DNA of 64,000 nucleotides from Methylobacterium hispanicum (GTDB taxonomy: Bacteria; Pseudomonadota; Alphaproteobacteria; Rhizobiales; Beijerinckiaceae). The translations under genes were made by a program, and so were the position numbers. Location: positions 54,460-118,459 of the forward strand of contig NZ_BPQO01000023.1 of assembly GCF_022179285.1 (NCBI RefSeq), written 5' to 3'. Positions 29,682 through 38,128 of the stretch are shown here, piece after piece (within the stretch, counting starts at the first letter, position 1; each line of letters begins with the position of its first letter). The notes below the pieces were generated by a model. That model worked only from the letters and a program-made list of their open reading frames with translations. It was not told where the DNA came from and searched no databases.

Positions 29682-29894
29682 CTCGCGGTCGAGGGTTCGG
29701 CCGCGCCCTGCCCCCTCTCCCATAGGGAGAGGGTTGGGGTGAGGGGTATGACGTCTCAGAACAGCGCTCGTCATCGACGCGCGTTCAGCACAGCGTCTTC
29801 TCCGGCAGCCTCATACCCCTGTCCCTCTCCCTATGGGAGAGGGGACCCGAGCTTCGTCCTGAGACGATGCGTTGGATCGAACCGATCTGCCGGA
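29682..29894. repeat. Interspersed repeat, copy A
   Basis: This is one of five related intergenic elements. Shared parts are a degenerate outer inverted repeat (GGTCGAGGGTTCGG at left, GGATCGAACCGATC at right), two internal hairpins (CCCTCTCCC/GGGAGAGGG and its mirror), the core GGGGTGAGGGGTATGAC, and CGACGCGCGTTCAG. It starts 6 bp after a stop codon and fills most of the 357-bp gap between two convergent genes. Confidence 0.85.
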
Positions 29895-29941
29895 GGACGT
29901 CGAACCCGGACGGGCCGTAGCGAGGCCCCTCCCCTCCGAAC

Positions 29942-29979
29942 GAGAAAGGCCGGATCGCCGCGGCGGTCCGGCCTTTCTC
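29942..29979. terminator. Bidirectional hairpin terminator downstream of hbd
   Basis: GAGAAAGGCCGGA and TCCGGCCTTTCTC make a perfect 13-bp stem around a 12-nt GC-rich loop. The mirrored A/T ends suit termination in both directions between the convergent small membrane protein gene and hbd. A tandem repeat of GCCCGCCGAGCTCA (two full copies plus a partial) lies between this hairpin and the hbd stop. Confidence 0.65.
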
Positions 29980-30033
29980 ATGCCCGCCGAGCTCAAGCCC
30001 GCCGAGCTCATGCCCGCAGAGGCGCGATGCGGC

Positions 30034-30915
30034 TCAGCGCGTCGGTATCGGGGTCGGCCCGCGATAGTCGTAGAAGCCCCGCTTGGTCTTGCGGCCGAGC
30101 CAGCCGGCCTCGACGTACTTCACCAACAGCGGGCACGGGCGGTACTTCGAATCCGCCAACCCGTCGTACAGGACCTGCATCACCGAGAGGCAGGTATCGA
30201 GGCCGATGAAGTCGGCGAGCTGGAGCGGGCCCATCGGGTGGTTCGCGCCGAGCCGCATCGCGGTATCGATCGATTCCACAGACCCCACGCCCTCGTAGAG
30301 CGTGTAGATCGCCTCGTTGATCATCGGCAGCAGGATGCGGTTGACGATGAAGGCCGGGAAATCCTCCGACATGGTCGAGGTCTTGCCGAGCTTGGCGATG
30401 AAGGCCTTGGCCGACTCGTAGGTCTGGTCCTCGGTTGCGATGCCGCGGATCAGCTCCACGAGCTGCATCACCGGCACCGGGTTCATGAAGTGGATGCCGA
30501 TGAAGCGCTCCGGCCGGTCGGTCGCGGCGGCGAGCCGCGTGATCGAGATCGACGAGGTGTTCGTCGCCACGATCGCGTCCGGCCTCAGCGAGGCGCAGAG
30601 CGTCGAGAAGATCTCCCGCTTGACCGCCTCGTTCTCGGTGGCCGCCTCGATCACGAGGTCGCAATCGCCGAGATCGGCGAACGTGCGCGCCGACAGGATC
30701 CGCTCGCGCGCGCTGCGGCTCCCGGCTTCGTCGAGGGTCCCCTTCGACACGAGCTTGGCGAGGCTCGCATCGATGGTGCCGAGGCCGGCCTCGATCCGAT
30801 CCGCCTCGCGGTCGTTGAGGCGCACCTCCAGGCCAGCGGCCGCGCAGACCTGCGCGATCCCGCTGCCCATCTGCCCGGCGCCGATGATGCCGACCCGATT
30901 GATGTCGATAGTCAT
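30034..30915 (-). CDS. hbd: 3-hydroxybutyryl-CoA dehydrogenase
   Basis: This enzyme interconverts acetoacetyl-CoA and 3-hydroxybutyryl-CoA with NAD(P). The 293-residue protein has the Rossmann motif GIIGAGQMGSG near the N-terminus, the family segment HFMNPVPVMQLVELI and the C-terminal NHPMGPLQLADFIGLD. The start was set at the ATG at 30915 because homologues begin just before the Rossmann motif. It follows etfB-etfA on the same strand, a linkage conserved in Hyphomicrobiales. In methylotrophs the reaction feeds the PHB cycle and the ethylmalonyl-CoA pathway, which fits the phaZ and CoA-ester lyase genes nearby. Confidence 0.94.
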   Translation of the reverse strand: MTIDINRVGIIGAGQMGSGIAQVCAAAGLEVRLNDREADRIEAGLGTIDASLAKLVSKGTLDEAGSRSARERILSARTFADLGDCDLVIEAATENEAVKREIFSTLCASLRPDAIVATNTSSISITRLAAATDRPERFIGIHFMNPVPVMQLVELIRGIATEDQTYESAKAFIAKLGKTSTMSEDFPAFIVNRILLPMINEAIYTLYEGVGSVESIDTAMRLGANHPMGPLQLADFIGLDTCLSVMQVLYDGLADSKYRPCPLLVKYVEAGWLGRKTKRGFYDYRGPTPIPTR

Positions 30916-31151
30916 GTCCCGATCCGAGTCCTCAAGCGCCAGCCGGACCGATGGCCGACCCGTGCGGAACACGGGAGCGGCGACGCTCCGCGCCGGCCGC
31001 CCCATGCTCCAGAAGTCTTCTAGCCCGCGTTCGCGGACCGACGAAACCCTCGGGGTACGCTCCCGACCGATCCCGACCCGGCCCGCCGTCCGAAGGGTGC
31101 CCTCCGCAGCGGCCCGATGAGCGGGAGCGACCCTGGGGGTCGTCGATCCGA

Positions 31152-32102
31152 TCAGTCCTTGGCCTTGGCGATCTCGACCTGCAAGTCCGGCACCACCTGG
31201 AACAGGTCGCCGACCAGGCCGTAATCGGCCACCTGGAAGATCGGGGCGTCCTCGTCCTTGTTGATCGCGACGATCACCTTGGAGTCCTTCATGCCGGCGA
31301 GGTGCTGGATCGCGCCGGAGATGCCGACCGCCACGTAGAGGTCGGGCGCCACCACCTTGCCGGTCTGGCCCACCTGCCAGTCGTTCGGGGCGTAGCCGGC
31401 ATCGACCGCGGCACGCGAGGCGCCGACCGCGGCGCCCAGCGCGTCGGCCAGCGGCTCGATCAGCTCCTTGAACTTCTCGGCCGAGCCCAGGGAGCGGCCG
31501 CCGGAGACGATGAACTTGGCCGAGGCCAGCTCCGGACGGTCGGACTTCGCGATCTCCTCGCCCTTGAAGGACGAGCCGCCAGCCTCGGGCGCCGCCGCGG
31601 CGACCGCCTCGACGGCGGCCGCGGAGCCGCCCTCACCCGCCGGCTTGAAGGCCGCGGTGCGAACCGTGATCACCCGCTTCGGGCCCGGCGCCTGCACCGT
31701 CTGGATGGCGTTGCCGGCGTAGATCGGCCGCTCGAACGTGTCGGGCGAGACCACCTTGATGATGTCGGAGACCTGGGCCACGTCGAGGAGCGCGGCGGCG
31801 CGCGGCAGCACGTTCTTGCCCGTGGTGGTGGCCGCGGCCACGATCGCCTCGTAGGGCTCGGCGATGGCGGCGAGCAGCGCACCCACCGGCTCCGCGAGGT
31901 CGTGATCGTAGACGGCGTCTTCCGCGTTCAGCACCTTCTCGACGCCGTCGAGCTTGGCCGCAGCCTCCGCGGCGGCCTTCGAGCCGGAGCCCAGCACCAG
32001 GGCGTGGACGGGCTGGCCCAGCTCCTTGGCGGCGGTGAGGGCCTTGAGCGAGCCGTCCTTGATCTGTCCGTTGGCGTGCTCGACGTACAGAAGCGTTGTC
32101 AT
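31152..32102 (-). CDS. etfA: Electron transfer flavoprotein subunit alpha
   Basis: EtfA binds FAD and, with EtfB, passes electrons from acyl-CoA and other dehydrogenases to ETF-ubiquinone oxidoreductase. The 316-residue protein has the ETF N-domain (MTTLLYVEHANGQIK) and the C-terminal FAD domain with SGGRSLGSAEKF, VGQTGKVVAPDLYVAVGISGAIQHLAG and INKDEDAPIFQVADYG. The start at 32102 matches the family N-terminus. It is 119 bp downstream of etfB and likely in one operon with it. Confidence 0.96.
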   Translation of the reverse strand: MTTLLYVEHANGQIKDGSLKALTAAKELGQPVHALVLGSGSKAAAEAAAKLDGVEKVLNAEDAVYDHDLAEPVGALLAAIAEPYEAIVAAATTTGKNVLPRAAALLDVAQVSDIIKVVSPDTFERPIYAGNAIQTVQAPGPKRVITVRTAAFKPAGEGGSAAAVEAVAAAAPEAGGSSFKGEEIAKSDRPELASAKFIVSGGRSLGSAEKFKELIEPLADALGAAVGASRAAVDAGYAPNDWQVGQTGKVVAPDLYVAVGISGAIQHLAGMKDSKVIVAINKDEDAPIFQVADYGLVGDLFQVVPDLQVEIAKAKD

Positions 32103-32221
32103 CCTGGCGATCCTGAGCGTTTGGGCGGCGCCGTGCGGCGGCCTGCCGACAGGGGAGCCGGGCACCGGCGGTTGTCGCGCCGGGCCCGGTGATGGTCGCG
32201 GCCCGCGGGGGGCCGGCGGCG

Positions 32222-32971
32222 TCAGAAGACGCCGGCCTCGACCTTGAGCTTCTGCACGAGTTCGGCGGCGGAGCCGACCTTGATGCCGGCCGAGCGGCCC
32301 GGAGGCTCGGCGGTCTTCAGCACCGTCAGGCGCGGGGTCACGTCGACGCCGAGGGCGTCGGGCGCAAGCTCTTCCAGCGGCTTCTTCTTGGCCTTCATGA
32401 TGTTGGGGAGCGAGGCGTAGCGCGGCTCGTTCAGGCGCAGGTCCGTGGTGACGATCGCCGGCAGCCGGAGGCCCACCGTCTGCAGGCCGCCATCGACCTC
32501 GCGGACGACGTCGATGCTACCCTCGGCGACGTCGAGCTTGAACGCGAAGGTGCCCTGCGGCCAGCCGAGCAGGGCGGCGAGCATCTGGCCGGTCTGGTTC
32601 GAATCGTCGTCGATCGCCTGCTTGCCCAGGATGACGAGCTGCGGACTCTCCTTCTCGACGACCGCCTTGAGGAGCTTGGCCACCGCCAGCGGCTCGCAGG
32701 CGACGTCGGTCTTCACGAGCACCGCGCGGTCCGCGCCCATGGCCAGCGCCGTGCGCAGCGTCTCCTGCGCCTGCTGCGGACCGATCGAGACGGCAACGAT
32801 CTCCGTGACCTTGCCCTTCTCCTTCAGACGGATCGCTTCCTCGACGGCGATCTCGTCGAAGGGGTTCATCGACATCTTCACGTTGGCGAGTTCAACGCCG
32901 GATCCGTCGGCCTTCACGCGGATCTTCACGTTGTAGTCGACGACCCGCTTGACGGGCACCAGTACCTTCAT
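32222..32971 (-). CDS. etfB: Electron transfer flavoprotein subunit beta
   Basis: EtfB is the AMP-binding partner of EtfA. The 249-residue protein begins MKVLVPVKRVVDYNVKIRVK and contains NPFDEIAVEEAIRLKEKG and the conserved segment ILGKQAIDDDSNQTGQMLAALLGWPQ. The ATG at 32971 follows GGAGGAAG at about 8 nt. It is the first gene of etfBA-hbd and lies about 210 bp downstream of the adenosyltransferase start-proximal group on the same strand. Confidence 0.96.
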   Translation of the reverse strand: MKVLVPVKRVVDYNVKIRVKADGSGVELANVKMSMNPFDEIAVEEAIRLKEKGKVTEIVAVSIGPQQAQETLRTALAMGADRAVLVKTDVACEPLAVAKLLKAVVEKESPQLVILGKQAIDDDSNQTGQMLAALLGWPQGTFAFKLDVAEGSIDVVREVDGGLQTVGLRLPAIVTTDLRLNEPRYASLPNIMKAKKKPLEELAPDALGVDVTPRLTVLKTAEPPGRSAGIKVGSAAELVQKLKVEAGVF

Positions 32972-33179
32972 GGGGGCCAACTTCCTCCGCGGGACTTCTT
33001 CGCTGCTGACGCACGGCCGCGGCGCATCCCGGGGATGCGCCGCGGCTCACACAGGGCGCGGACCGTAGCGGCCACATTTCCGCCTTGTCAACGCGGCGCG
33101 AAAACCCGGCTTTCGAAAAGACGGTCCGCTGTCCGCGCGGGGGCGTTTCGGGTCTGCGGTACGGCGGCCGTCGGTCGAA

Positions 33180-33752
33180 TCAGCGGTTCTTGCCCGGGAT
33201 CCAGAGCACGTCGTCGGCCCCGTCGCGGTTGGCCGCCCGGCTCGCCACGAAGAGGAAATCGGAGAGGCGGTTGAGGTACTGCAGCGCCTCCCCCGAGACC
33301 GTCTCGCCCGCGCTCGCGGCGAGCTGCACGGCGAGGCGCTCGGCCCGTCGGCAGACGGTCCGGGCGAGATGGAGCGCGGCGGCGGCCGGCGAGCCGCCGG
33401 GCAGCACGAAGGATTTCAGCGGCGGGATCGCGGCGTTCAGCGCGTCGATGTCGTCCTCCAGGCGCTTCACCTGGGCGGCCACGATGCGCAGGGGCTCGTA
33501 GGGCAGCGGCTCGGGGCTCGGCGGCGTGGCGAGGTCGGCGCCGAGATCGAACAGGTCGTTCTGGATGGCGGCGAGCATCGCGTCGAGGCGCGGCTCGGCG
33601 TGGAGCCGCGCGAGCCCGATGCAGGCGTTGGTCTCGTCGACCGTCCCGTAGGTCTCGACGCGCAGGTCCGCCTTGGAGCGGCGCTGCCCGTCCGCCAGCG
33701 CCGTCGTGCCCTTGTCTCCCGTGCGCGTGTAGATCCGGTTCAGCTTGACCAC
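33180..33752 (-). CDS. PduO-type cob(I)yrinic acid a,c-diamide adenosyltransferase
   Basis: This enzyme adds the adenosyl group to cob(I)alamin to make coenzyme B12, needed by methylmalonyl-CoA and ethylmalonyl-CoA mutases of the ethylmalonyl-CoA pathway. The 190-residue protein carries the PduO signature: the N-terminal YTRTGDKGTTALADGQRRSK, then VETYGTVDETNACIG, and the C-terminal LNRLSDFLFVASRAANRDGADDVLW. It uses a GTG start. It lies 31 bp downstream of the PagL-like gene. Its linkage to etfBA-hbd is conserved in related bacteria. Confidence 0.94.
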   Translation of the reverse strand: MVKLNRIYTRTGDKGTTALADGQRRSKADLRVETYGTVDETNACIGLARLHAEPRLDAMLAAIQNDLFDLGADLATPPSPEPLPYEPLRIVAAQVKRLEDDIDALNAAIPPLKSFVLPGGSPAAAALHLARTVCRRAERLAVQLAASAGETVSGEALQYLNRLSDFLFVASRAANRDGADDVLWIPGKNR

Positions 33753-33783
33753 GGGCGCACCTCGGGCTGGGTTTCGGCGACGA

Positions 33784-34416
33784 TCAGAACGTGTAGCCGA
33801 TCTTGCCGCCGTAATTCGTCAGGCCGCGGTTGTTGTCGCACAGGCCCGCGTTCGACATGTGCTCGACCGTGGCCATGATGCTCAGCCGCTCGGTGATGCG
33901 GAAGCCGAGCGCGGCCGCCTCGCGGAAGAGCGGGTTGCAACCCAGCGTGTTGAAGCCGTAGGGCGTGCCCGCCTTCGGGCCGATGTAGCCGTTGTGGGCG
34001 GCGCCGCCGAAGAAGCCTTCGAGGAAGACCCGGCGGTTGAGGAGTTCGGGGAAGAGGTCGACCGTCCAGGTCGCGCCCAGATAGGCGTAGCTGGTGCGCC
34101 CGCCCGTGTTGTAGCTGCCGCCGACGGTCGGGCGCGGCACGAAGGCCTGCCAGAACGGGTCGAGGCTCAGCACCGGCTTGGCGAACAGGATCTCGCCGTT
34201 GACGTTCGCGGTCGAGAAGCCGCGGGCCTTGCCCTCCGCGCTGCCCGGATCCTGCACGGCGCCGCCGATGCGGATCTCGGAGACGATGCTCAGCGGCTGG
34301 ACCGGCGCCGCGTAGACCGGCGCGGGCGCCCGCGGCGCACCGAGATCCGCCGCCGTGACGGGGACGGACGCGAGGGCGAGGCCGCCGGCGAGACAGGTGC
34401 GGAACGTGCGCAGCAT
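33784..34416 (-). CDS. PagL-like lipid A 3-O-deacylase (acyloxyacyl hydrolase family)
   Basis: PagL is an outer-membrane beta-barrel that removes a 3-linked acyl chain from lipid A. The 210-residue protein has a signal peptide (MLRTFRTCLAGGLALASVPVTA). Its beta-rich body shows the catalytic pair in EHMSNAGLCDNNRG (HxSN, about residue 187) and a C-terminal aromatic residue (IGYTF) typical of barrels assembled by BAM. It separates the HIG1 gene from the PduO gene, an interruption of an otherwise conserved order. I chose the ATG at 34416; a TTG at 34431 is also open. Confidence 0.85.
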   Translation of the reverse strand: MLRTFRTCLAGGLALASVPVTAADLGAPRAPAPVYAAPVQPLSIVSEIRIGGAVQDPGSAEGKARGFSTANVNGEILFAKPVLSLDPFWQAFVPRPTVGGSYNTGGRTSYAYLGATWTVDLFPELLNRRVFLEGFFGGAAHNGYIGPKAGTPYGFNTLGCNPLFREAAALGFRITERLSIMATVEHMSNAGLCDNNRGLTNYGGKIGYTF

Positions 34417-34573
34417 GTGGGACAGGTCCAATTGTTCGGACCCTGCGTACCACGACCCTGCCGCCGCCCGCCGCGCGGCAATCCATTAAACAACCGCCGC
34501 GTGCGTGAAAGTCCGGCGGTGCGGCGCGCCGGTCACACCCGCGCCGGGCATCGCGGCCGGGACGGGCGGGGGC

Positions 34574-34759
34574 TCAGGCGGCCCGCCACCAGACCACGCC
34601 CATGATGACCACGATGGCGACGAACTGCAGGAGCACCCGCAGGCGCATCAACTTCTGCGAGAGGTTGGCGCTCCCGCCACGGAGCATGTTGACGAGGCCG
34701 AGCAGCAGCACGACGGCGACGGCGCCGCAGGCGATCAGGACCAGGGTGTTGGCGGACAT
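34574..34759 (-). CDS. HIG1-type twin transmembrane small protein, 61 aa
   Basis: The product begins MSANTLVLIACGAVAVVLLL and has two hydrophobic helices joined by a polar loop (GGSANLSQKLMRLRVLLQF), ending IMGVVWWRAA. The helix-loop-helix with SQKLMRxRVxxQ is the HIG1 N-domain signature seen in small membrane proteins linked to respiratory complexes. It lies 59 bp downstream of the TIGR02302 gene and upstream of the PagL/PduO pair on the same strand. Confidence 0.85.
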   Translation of the reverse strand: MSANTLVLIACGAVAVVLLLGLVNMLRGGSANLSQKLMRLRVLLQFVAIVVIMGVVWWRAA

Positions 34760-34818
34760 GGGCGAGGATCCGGTTCGTGCGGCGCGAGCGTCCCACATAG
34801 ACGCTCGCGGCGGTCCCG

Positions 34819-37431
34819 TCAGTTGCGGCGCAGCAGCCGCTCGAAATAGTCCAGCTCCTCGCGCGGGCGGCTCGGGTCGCCGAGCTTGCGCCGCAGCTCC
34901 TCCATGATCCGGCGCGCCCGCTGGACCGCGGATTCGTCGGCGCCCGGAACGCGCACGCGCCCGTCCGACATGTCGCGCCCCTTGGTGGGCCGGCCGAGCG
35001 GGTCGTCCTCGCGGGAACCCGCCTGCCCCTGCTGGCCGGGCTGCTGCCCCTCGGGCTGCTCGCCCTGGCCCTCGCCCTCGGCCATCTCCTGCATCTGCTG
35101 CTGCATGCCCTCGGCGCCGCGCTTGAGCCCGTCGAGGGCGCGCCCCTGCGCGTCCACGGCGTCGCCCTCGCGGCCCTGGCGGAGCGCGTTCTCGGCCTCG
35201 CGCATGGCGTCCTCGGCGTCGGCGAGGCCGTCCTCGCCCTTCATGCCGTTCTCCTTCATGCGGCGCTGCACGTCCTCCAGGCGCTGGCGAAGCGCCTGCT
35301 GCCGGTCGCCCGCGCTGCCGCCCTGCTGACCTTTTGGCTGACTGCCCGGCTGACCTTGCCCGCGCTCGCCCTGTTCGCCTCCCTGCTGGCCCCCTTGCTG
35401 GCCGGGGCTGCGCTGACCCTGTTGCTGACCCTGTTGTTGCCCTTGCTGGCCGCGATTCTGCGGGCGCTGGCCCTGCTGCCGGTCCTGGCCGTCGCGGAAC
35501 GTCTCGTCGCGCAGTTGCTGCTGGTCGCGCGACATCTGGTCGAGCTCCTGCATCTGCTTGCGCATCTCGCGGCCGGCCTGGTCGGACTTGCCGCCCTGCT
35601 CGGCCGTCTGGAGGTTCTCCAGGATGTTGCGCAGCTGCTCCATCAGGCGCTGGGCCTCGGCGGTGTCGCCGCGCTTCATCGCCTCGGCCATGTCCTTGAG
35701 CATCTTGTCGAGCTCGTCGGGCGTGACGGTCTTCTGCTGGCCGTTGCGCTCGCCCTGCTGCTGCTGGCGCGGCTCGCGATTCTGGCGCTGGGCCATCTCC
35801 TTGAGGAACTTGTCGAGCGCCTGCTTCAGATCCTGGGTCAGGCGCTGGATCTCGTCGTCGGGGGCGTTGCGCTCCACCGCCTCCTTGAGGCGGTCCTGGG
35901 CTTGGCGGAGCTGCTTCTCGGCATCCGAGAGGTCGCCGTCCTCGATCTTGAGCGCCATCTCCCAGAGCAGGTCCGCCACCTCGGTGAGACCGGCATCGTC
36001 CCGGGCGGCGCGCAGGCGGCCCGCCGCGGTCTTCAGCCCCAGGAAGATCGCGGGCCGGACCGTGAAGGTGTCGGGGGCGATCAGCAGCGCGTCCAGCGCC
36101 GTCTGCACCCGCGGGCGTGCGTCGTCCGGACCGGTGACGAGGCGGCGGCGCTCCTCCGCGAGGGACCGGGCCAGCGGATCGCGGAAGGGCCGGGCCGGCA
36201 GCACCATCTCGACGGGGGCGGAGCGCGCCTCCTGGCCGGCCTCGTCCTTGACCACGAGGCTGAAGCGCACCCGGGCGCCGGACCAGGGGTTGTCGGTGAG
36301 ATCGACCAGCGTCTTGGCCTCGCTCTCCCCGCTCGCGTCGGGCGGCAGGGCCAGGGCGATCCGCGGCGGCGGCACCAGGGCGCGGCCGGGTTTCAGCGGC
36401 TCGACGATCCCGTCGGCGGAGGCGAGGCCGTAATCGTCGCGCGCCCGGTAGGCGAGGTTGAAGGTGCCGCGCCCGTTCACCTCCGGGCTGCCGAGGTCGC
36501 GGATCTCCGGCGGGTTGTCGGGGATCGTCTCGACCACCAGGCGGCGCTCGCCCGCGGGCGTGGCGAGCCTGAGCGTGGCCCTCGGGCCGACGAGCTGGAA
36601 GCGGTCCTCGCGCAGGTCCGGCCGCGCCTCCTTGCCGGGCACGGGCTTCAGGCCGGCATCGGGCGTGAGGACGGTCTCGGCGGCGGCGCGGTTCTCGCCC
36701 GCGATCCGCACCACGAGCTGGGAGTTGACCGGCGCGCGCAGGTGCTGCTCGGCCTCCGCCAGCGTGACGAGGAGCGGCGGCGTGCGGGTGTAGAGCGGCG
36801 GGTCGATCCAGCCGTCGATGCGATAGTTCGGGGCGGCGGCCGGCGGGCGGCGCCAGTCGAAGGCGGAGCCCAGCCGCTCGCGCCATTCGGGGCCGGCCAC
36901 GAACAGGCACGCCACCGCCGCGACGGCGAGCGCGGCGCGCAGCGCGTAGGGATCGTGCCGCGGCATCATCGGCCGGGGCCGCCCGACGCGCAGCCGGGCG
37001 ACCGCCTCGGCCGCACGGCGCTGGTGCAGCGCCCAGAGGGCGCGGGCGGCGGGGTCGGCGACGCCCACCGCGAGCCGATCCTCGGCCGCCGAGGCCGGGC
37101 CGTGGCGCAGCGCCGGGTCCCGCAGGGCCGCCTCGCGGTCGAGCCGGGCCAGGGCCTCGGCCCGCCCGAGGCGGGGGAGGCGCAGCAGCGGGAACAGCGC
37201 CCCCAGCAGGGCGAGCGCGAAGAGCGCGACGCCCACCATCCGGCCTACGGGGCCGAGATCGAGCCAGAGGCCGAGCCAGGACGCGGCCGCGAAGGCCAGC
37301 AGGACGCCGATGCCGCGCCAGAGCACCGGCCAGGCCCGTTCCCAGAGGCCCGCGGCGCGGGACCGCGCCACGAGTCGGTCGAGGCGCGCGGCGATCGTCG
37401 GGCCGGCATCGTGCTGGGATCTGTGTTCCAC
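34819..37431 (-). CDS. TIGR02302/DUF4175 family large membrane protein
   Basis: This family of unknown function is restricted to alphaproteobacteria. The N-terminal region has two closely spaced hydrophobic helices (GIGVLLAFAAASWLGLWL and VGVALFALALLGALFPLL) and a third near residue 170. A long periplasmic domain follows (PPLYTRTPPLLVTL). The C-terminal third has coiled coils and an extreme Gln/Gly tract (QQGQQQGQQQGQRSPGQQGG). The last 100 residues include GAEGMQQQMQEMAEGEGQG and end DYFERLLRRN. About 870 residues. The start is unclear: GTG 37431 or TTG 37455, with no clear Shine-Dalgarno for either. A role in envelope or protease regulation is possible but not shown here. Confidence 0.88.
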   Translation of the reverse strand: MEHRSQHDAGPTIAARLDRLVARSRAAGLWERAWPVLWRGIGVLLAFAAASWLGLWLDLGPVGRMVGVALFALALLGALFPLLRLPRLGRAEALARLDREAALRDPALRHGPASAAEDRLAVGVADPAARALWALHQRRAAEAVARLRVGRPRPMMPRHDPYALRAALAVAAVACLFVAGPEWRERLGSAFDWRRPPAAAPNYRIDGWIDPPLYTRTPPLLVTLAEAEQHLRAPVNSQLVVRIAGENRAAAETVLTPDAGLKPVPGKEARPDLREDRFQLVGPRATLRLATPAGERRLVVETIPDNPPEIRDLGSPEVNGRGTFNLAYRARDDYGLASADGIVEPLKPGRALVPPPRIALALPPDASGESEAKTLVDLTDNPWSGARVRFSLVVKDEAGQEARSAPVEMVLPARPFRDPLARSLAEERRRLVTGPDDARPRVQTALDALLIAPDTFTVRPAIFLGLKTAAGRLRAARDDAGLTEVADLLWEMALKIEDGDLSDAEKQLRQAQDRLKEAVERNAPDDEIQRLTQDLKQALDKFLKEMAQRQNREPRQQQQGERNGQQKTVTPDELDKMLKDMAEAMKRGDTAEAQRLMEQLRNILENLQTAEQGGKSDQAGREMRKQMQELDQMSRDQQQLRDETFRDGQDRQQGQRPQNRGQQGQQQGQQQGQRSPGQQGGQQGGEQGERGQGQPGSQPKGQQGGSAGDRQQALRQRLEDVQRRMKENGMKGEDGLADAEDAMREAENALRQGREGDAVDAQGRALDGLKRGAEGMQQQMQEMAEGEGQGEQPEGQQPGQQGQAGSREDDPLGRPTKGRDMSDGRVRVPGADESAVQRARRIMEELRRKLGDPSRPREELDYFERLLRRN

Positions 37432-37614
37432 GCCGTCGTCGTCCCGCCGCTCCAAAGGGTCAGCGCCCGCGCAACCGGATCCGGGCAGCCCGGAAGGCTA
37501 GCATGGTGGCGGGCTCGGGCCAGCGGGTCAAATCCGCTCAGGGCGCGTGCCGCATCGCGCGACCGGCCGCCCGGGGAAAGACCGCCCTCGACCGGATCGG
37601 GCGCGAGCCCGGCC

Positions 37615-37864
37615 CATACGGTGTCCGGTCGTCGGGTTCGGCCGGGTGAGAAGGATCGCGCCAGACCCCCTCTCCCATAGGGAGAGGGTTGGGGTGAGGG
37701 GTATGACCTCACAGACCTGAGCACGCCGTCGACGCGCGTTCAGCGCTACGCTTCCTCCGGCGACGTCATACCCCTCACCCTGTCCCTCTCCCTTTGGGAG
37801 AGGGGACCCGCGCTTCGTTCCGAGACGATGCGTTGGACCGAACCCATCAACCGGAAATGGTATG
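37615..37864. repeat. Interspersed repeat, copy B
   Basis: Left end ATACGGTGTCCGGTCGTCGG and right end CCGAACCCATCAACCGGAAA, continuing into GGTATG, are imperfect inverted repeats of each other. Between them lie the two hairpins, GGGGTGAGGGGTATGACC and CGACGCGCGTTCAG shared with the other copies. At about 250 bp it is the most complete copy. It sits directly beside copy C upstream of the TIGR02302 gene. Confidence 0.9.
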
Positions 37865-38128
37865 ATCCGACCTCCGGTCGATCGGTTCGACCGCGGGCGG
37901 TGAACCGCGCCATGCTCCCTCTCCCATAGGGAGAGGGTTGGGGTGAGGGGTATGACGGATCAGGACAGCGCTCGGCATCGACGCGCGTTCAGGGTGAGCC
38001 TCATCCAGAAGCCTCATACCCCTCACCCGGCTTTCTGCGAAAGCAGACCTCTCCCTATGGGAGAGGGGACCCGCGCTTCCACCTGAGGCGATGCGTCAAA
38101 CCGAACCCATCGACCGGAAACCCTATCA
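37865..38128. repeat. Interspersed repeat, copy C
   Basis: This is in tandem with copy B. Left end CTCCGGTCGATCGGTTCG, right end CCGAACCCATCGACCGGAAA. Unlike A and B it carries an extra internal block, CCCGGCTTTCTGCGAAAGCA, also seen in copies D and E, so B and C are different subtypes rather than a simple duplication. Its right end reaches the stop codon of phaZ (38126-38128). Confidence 0.9.
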
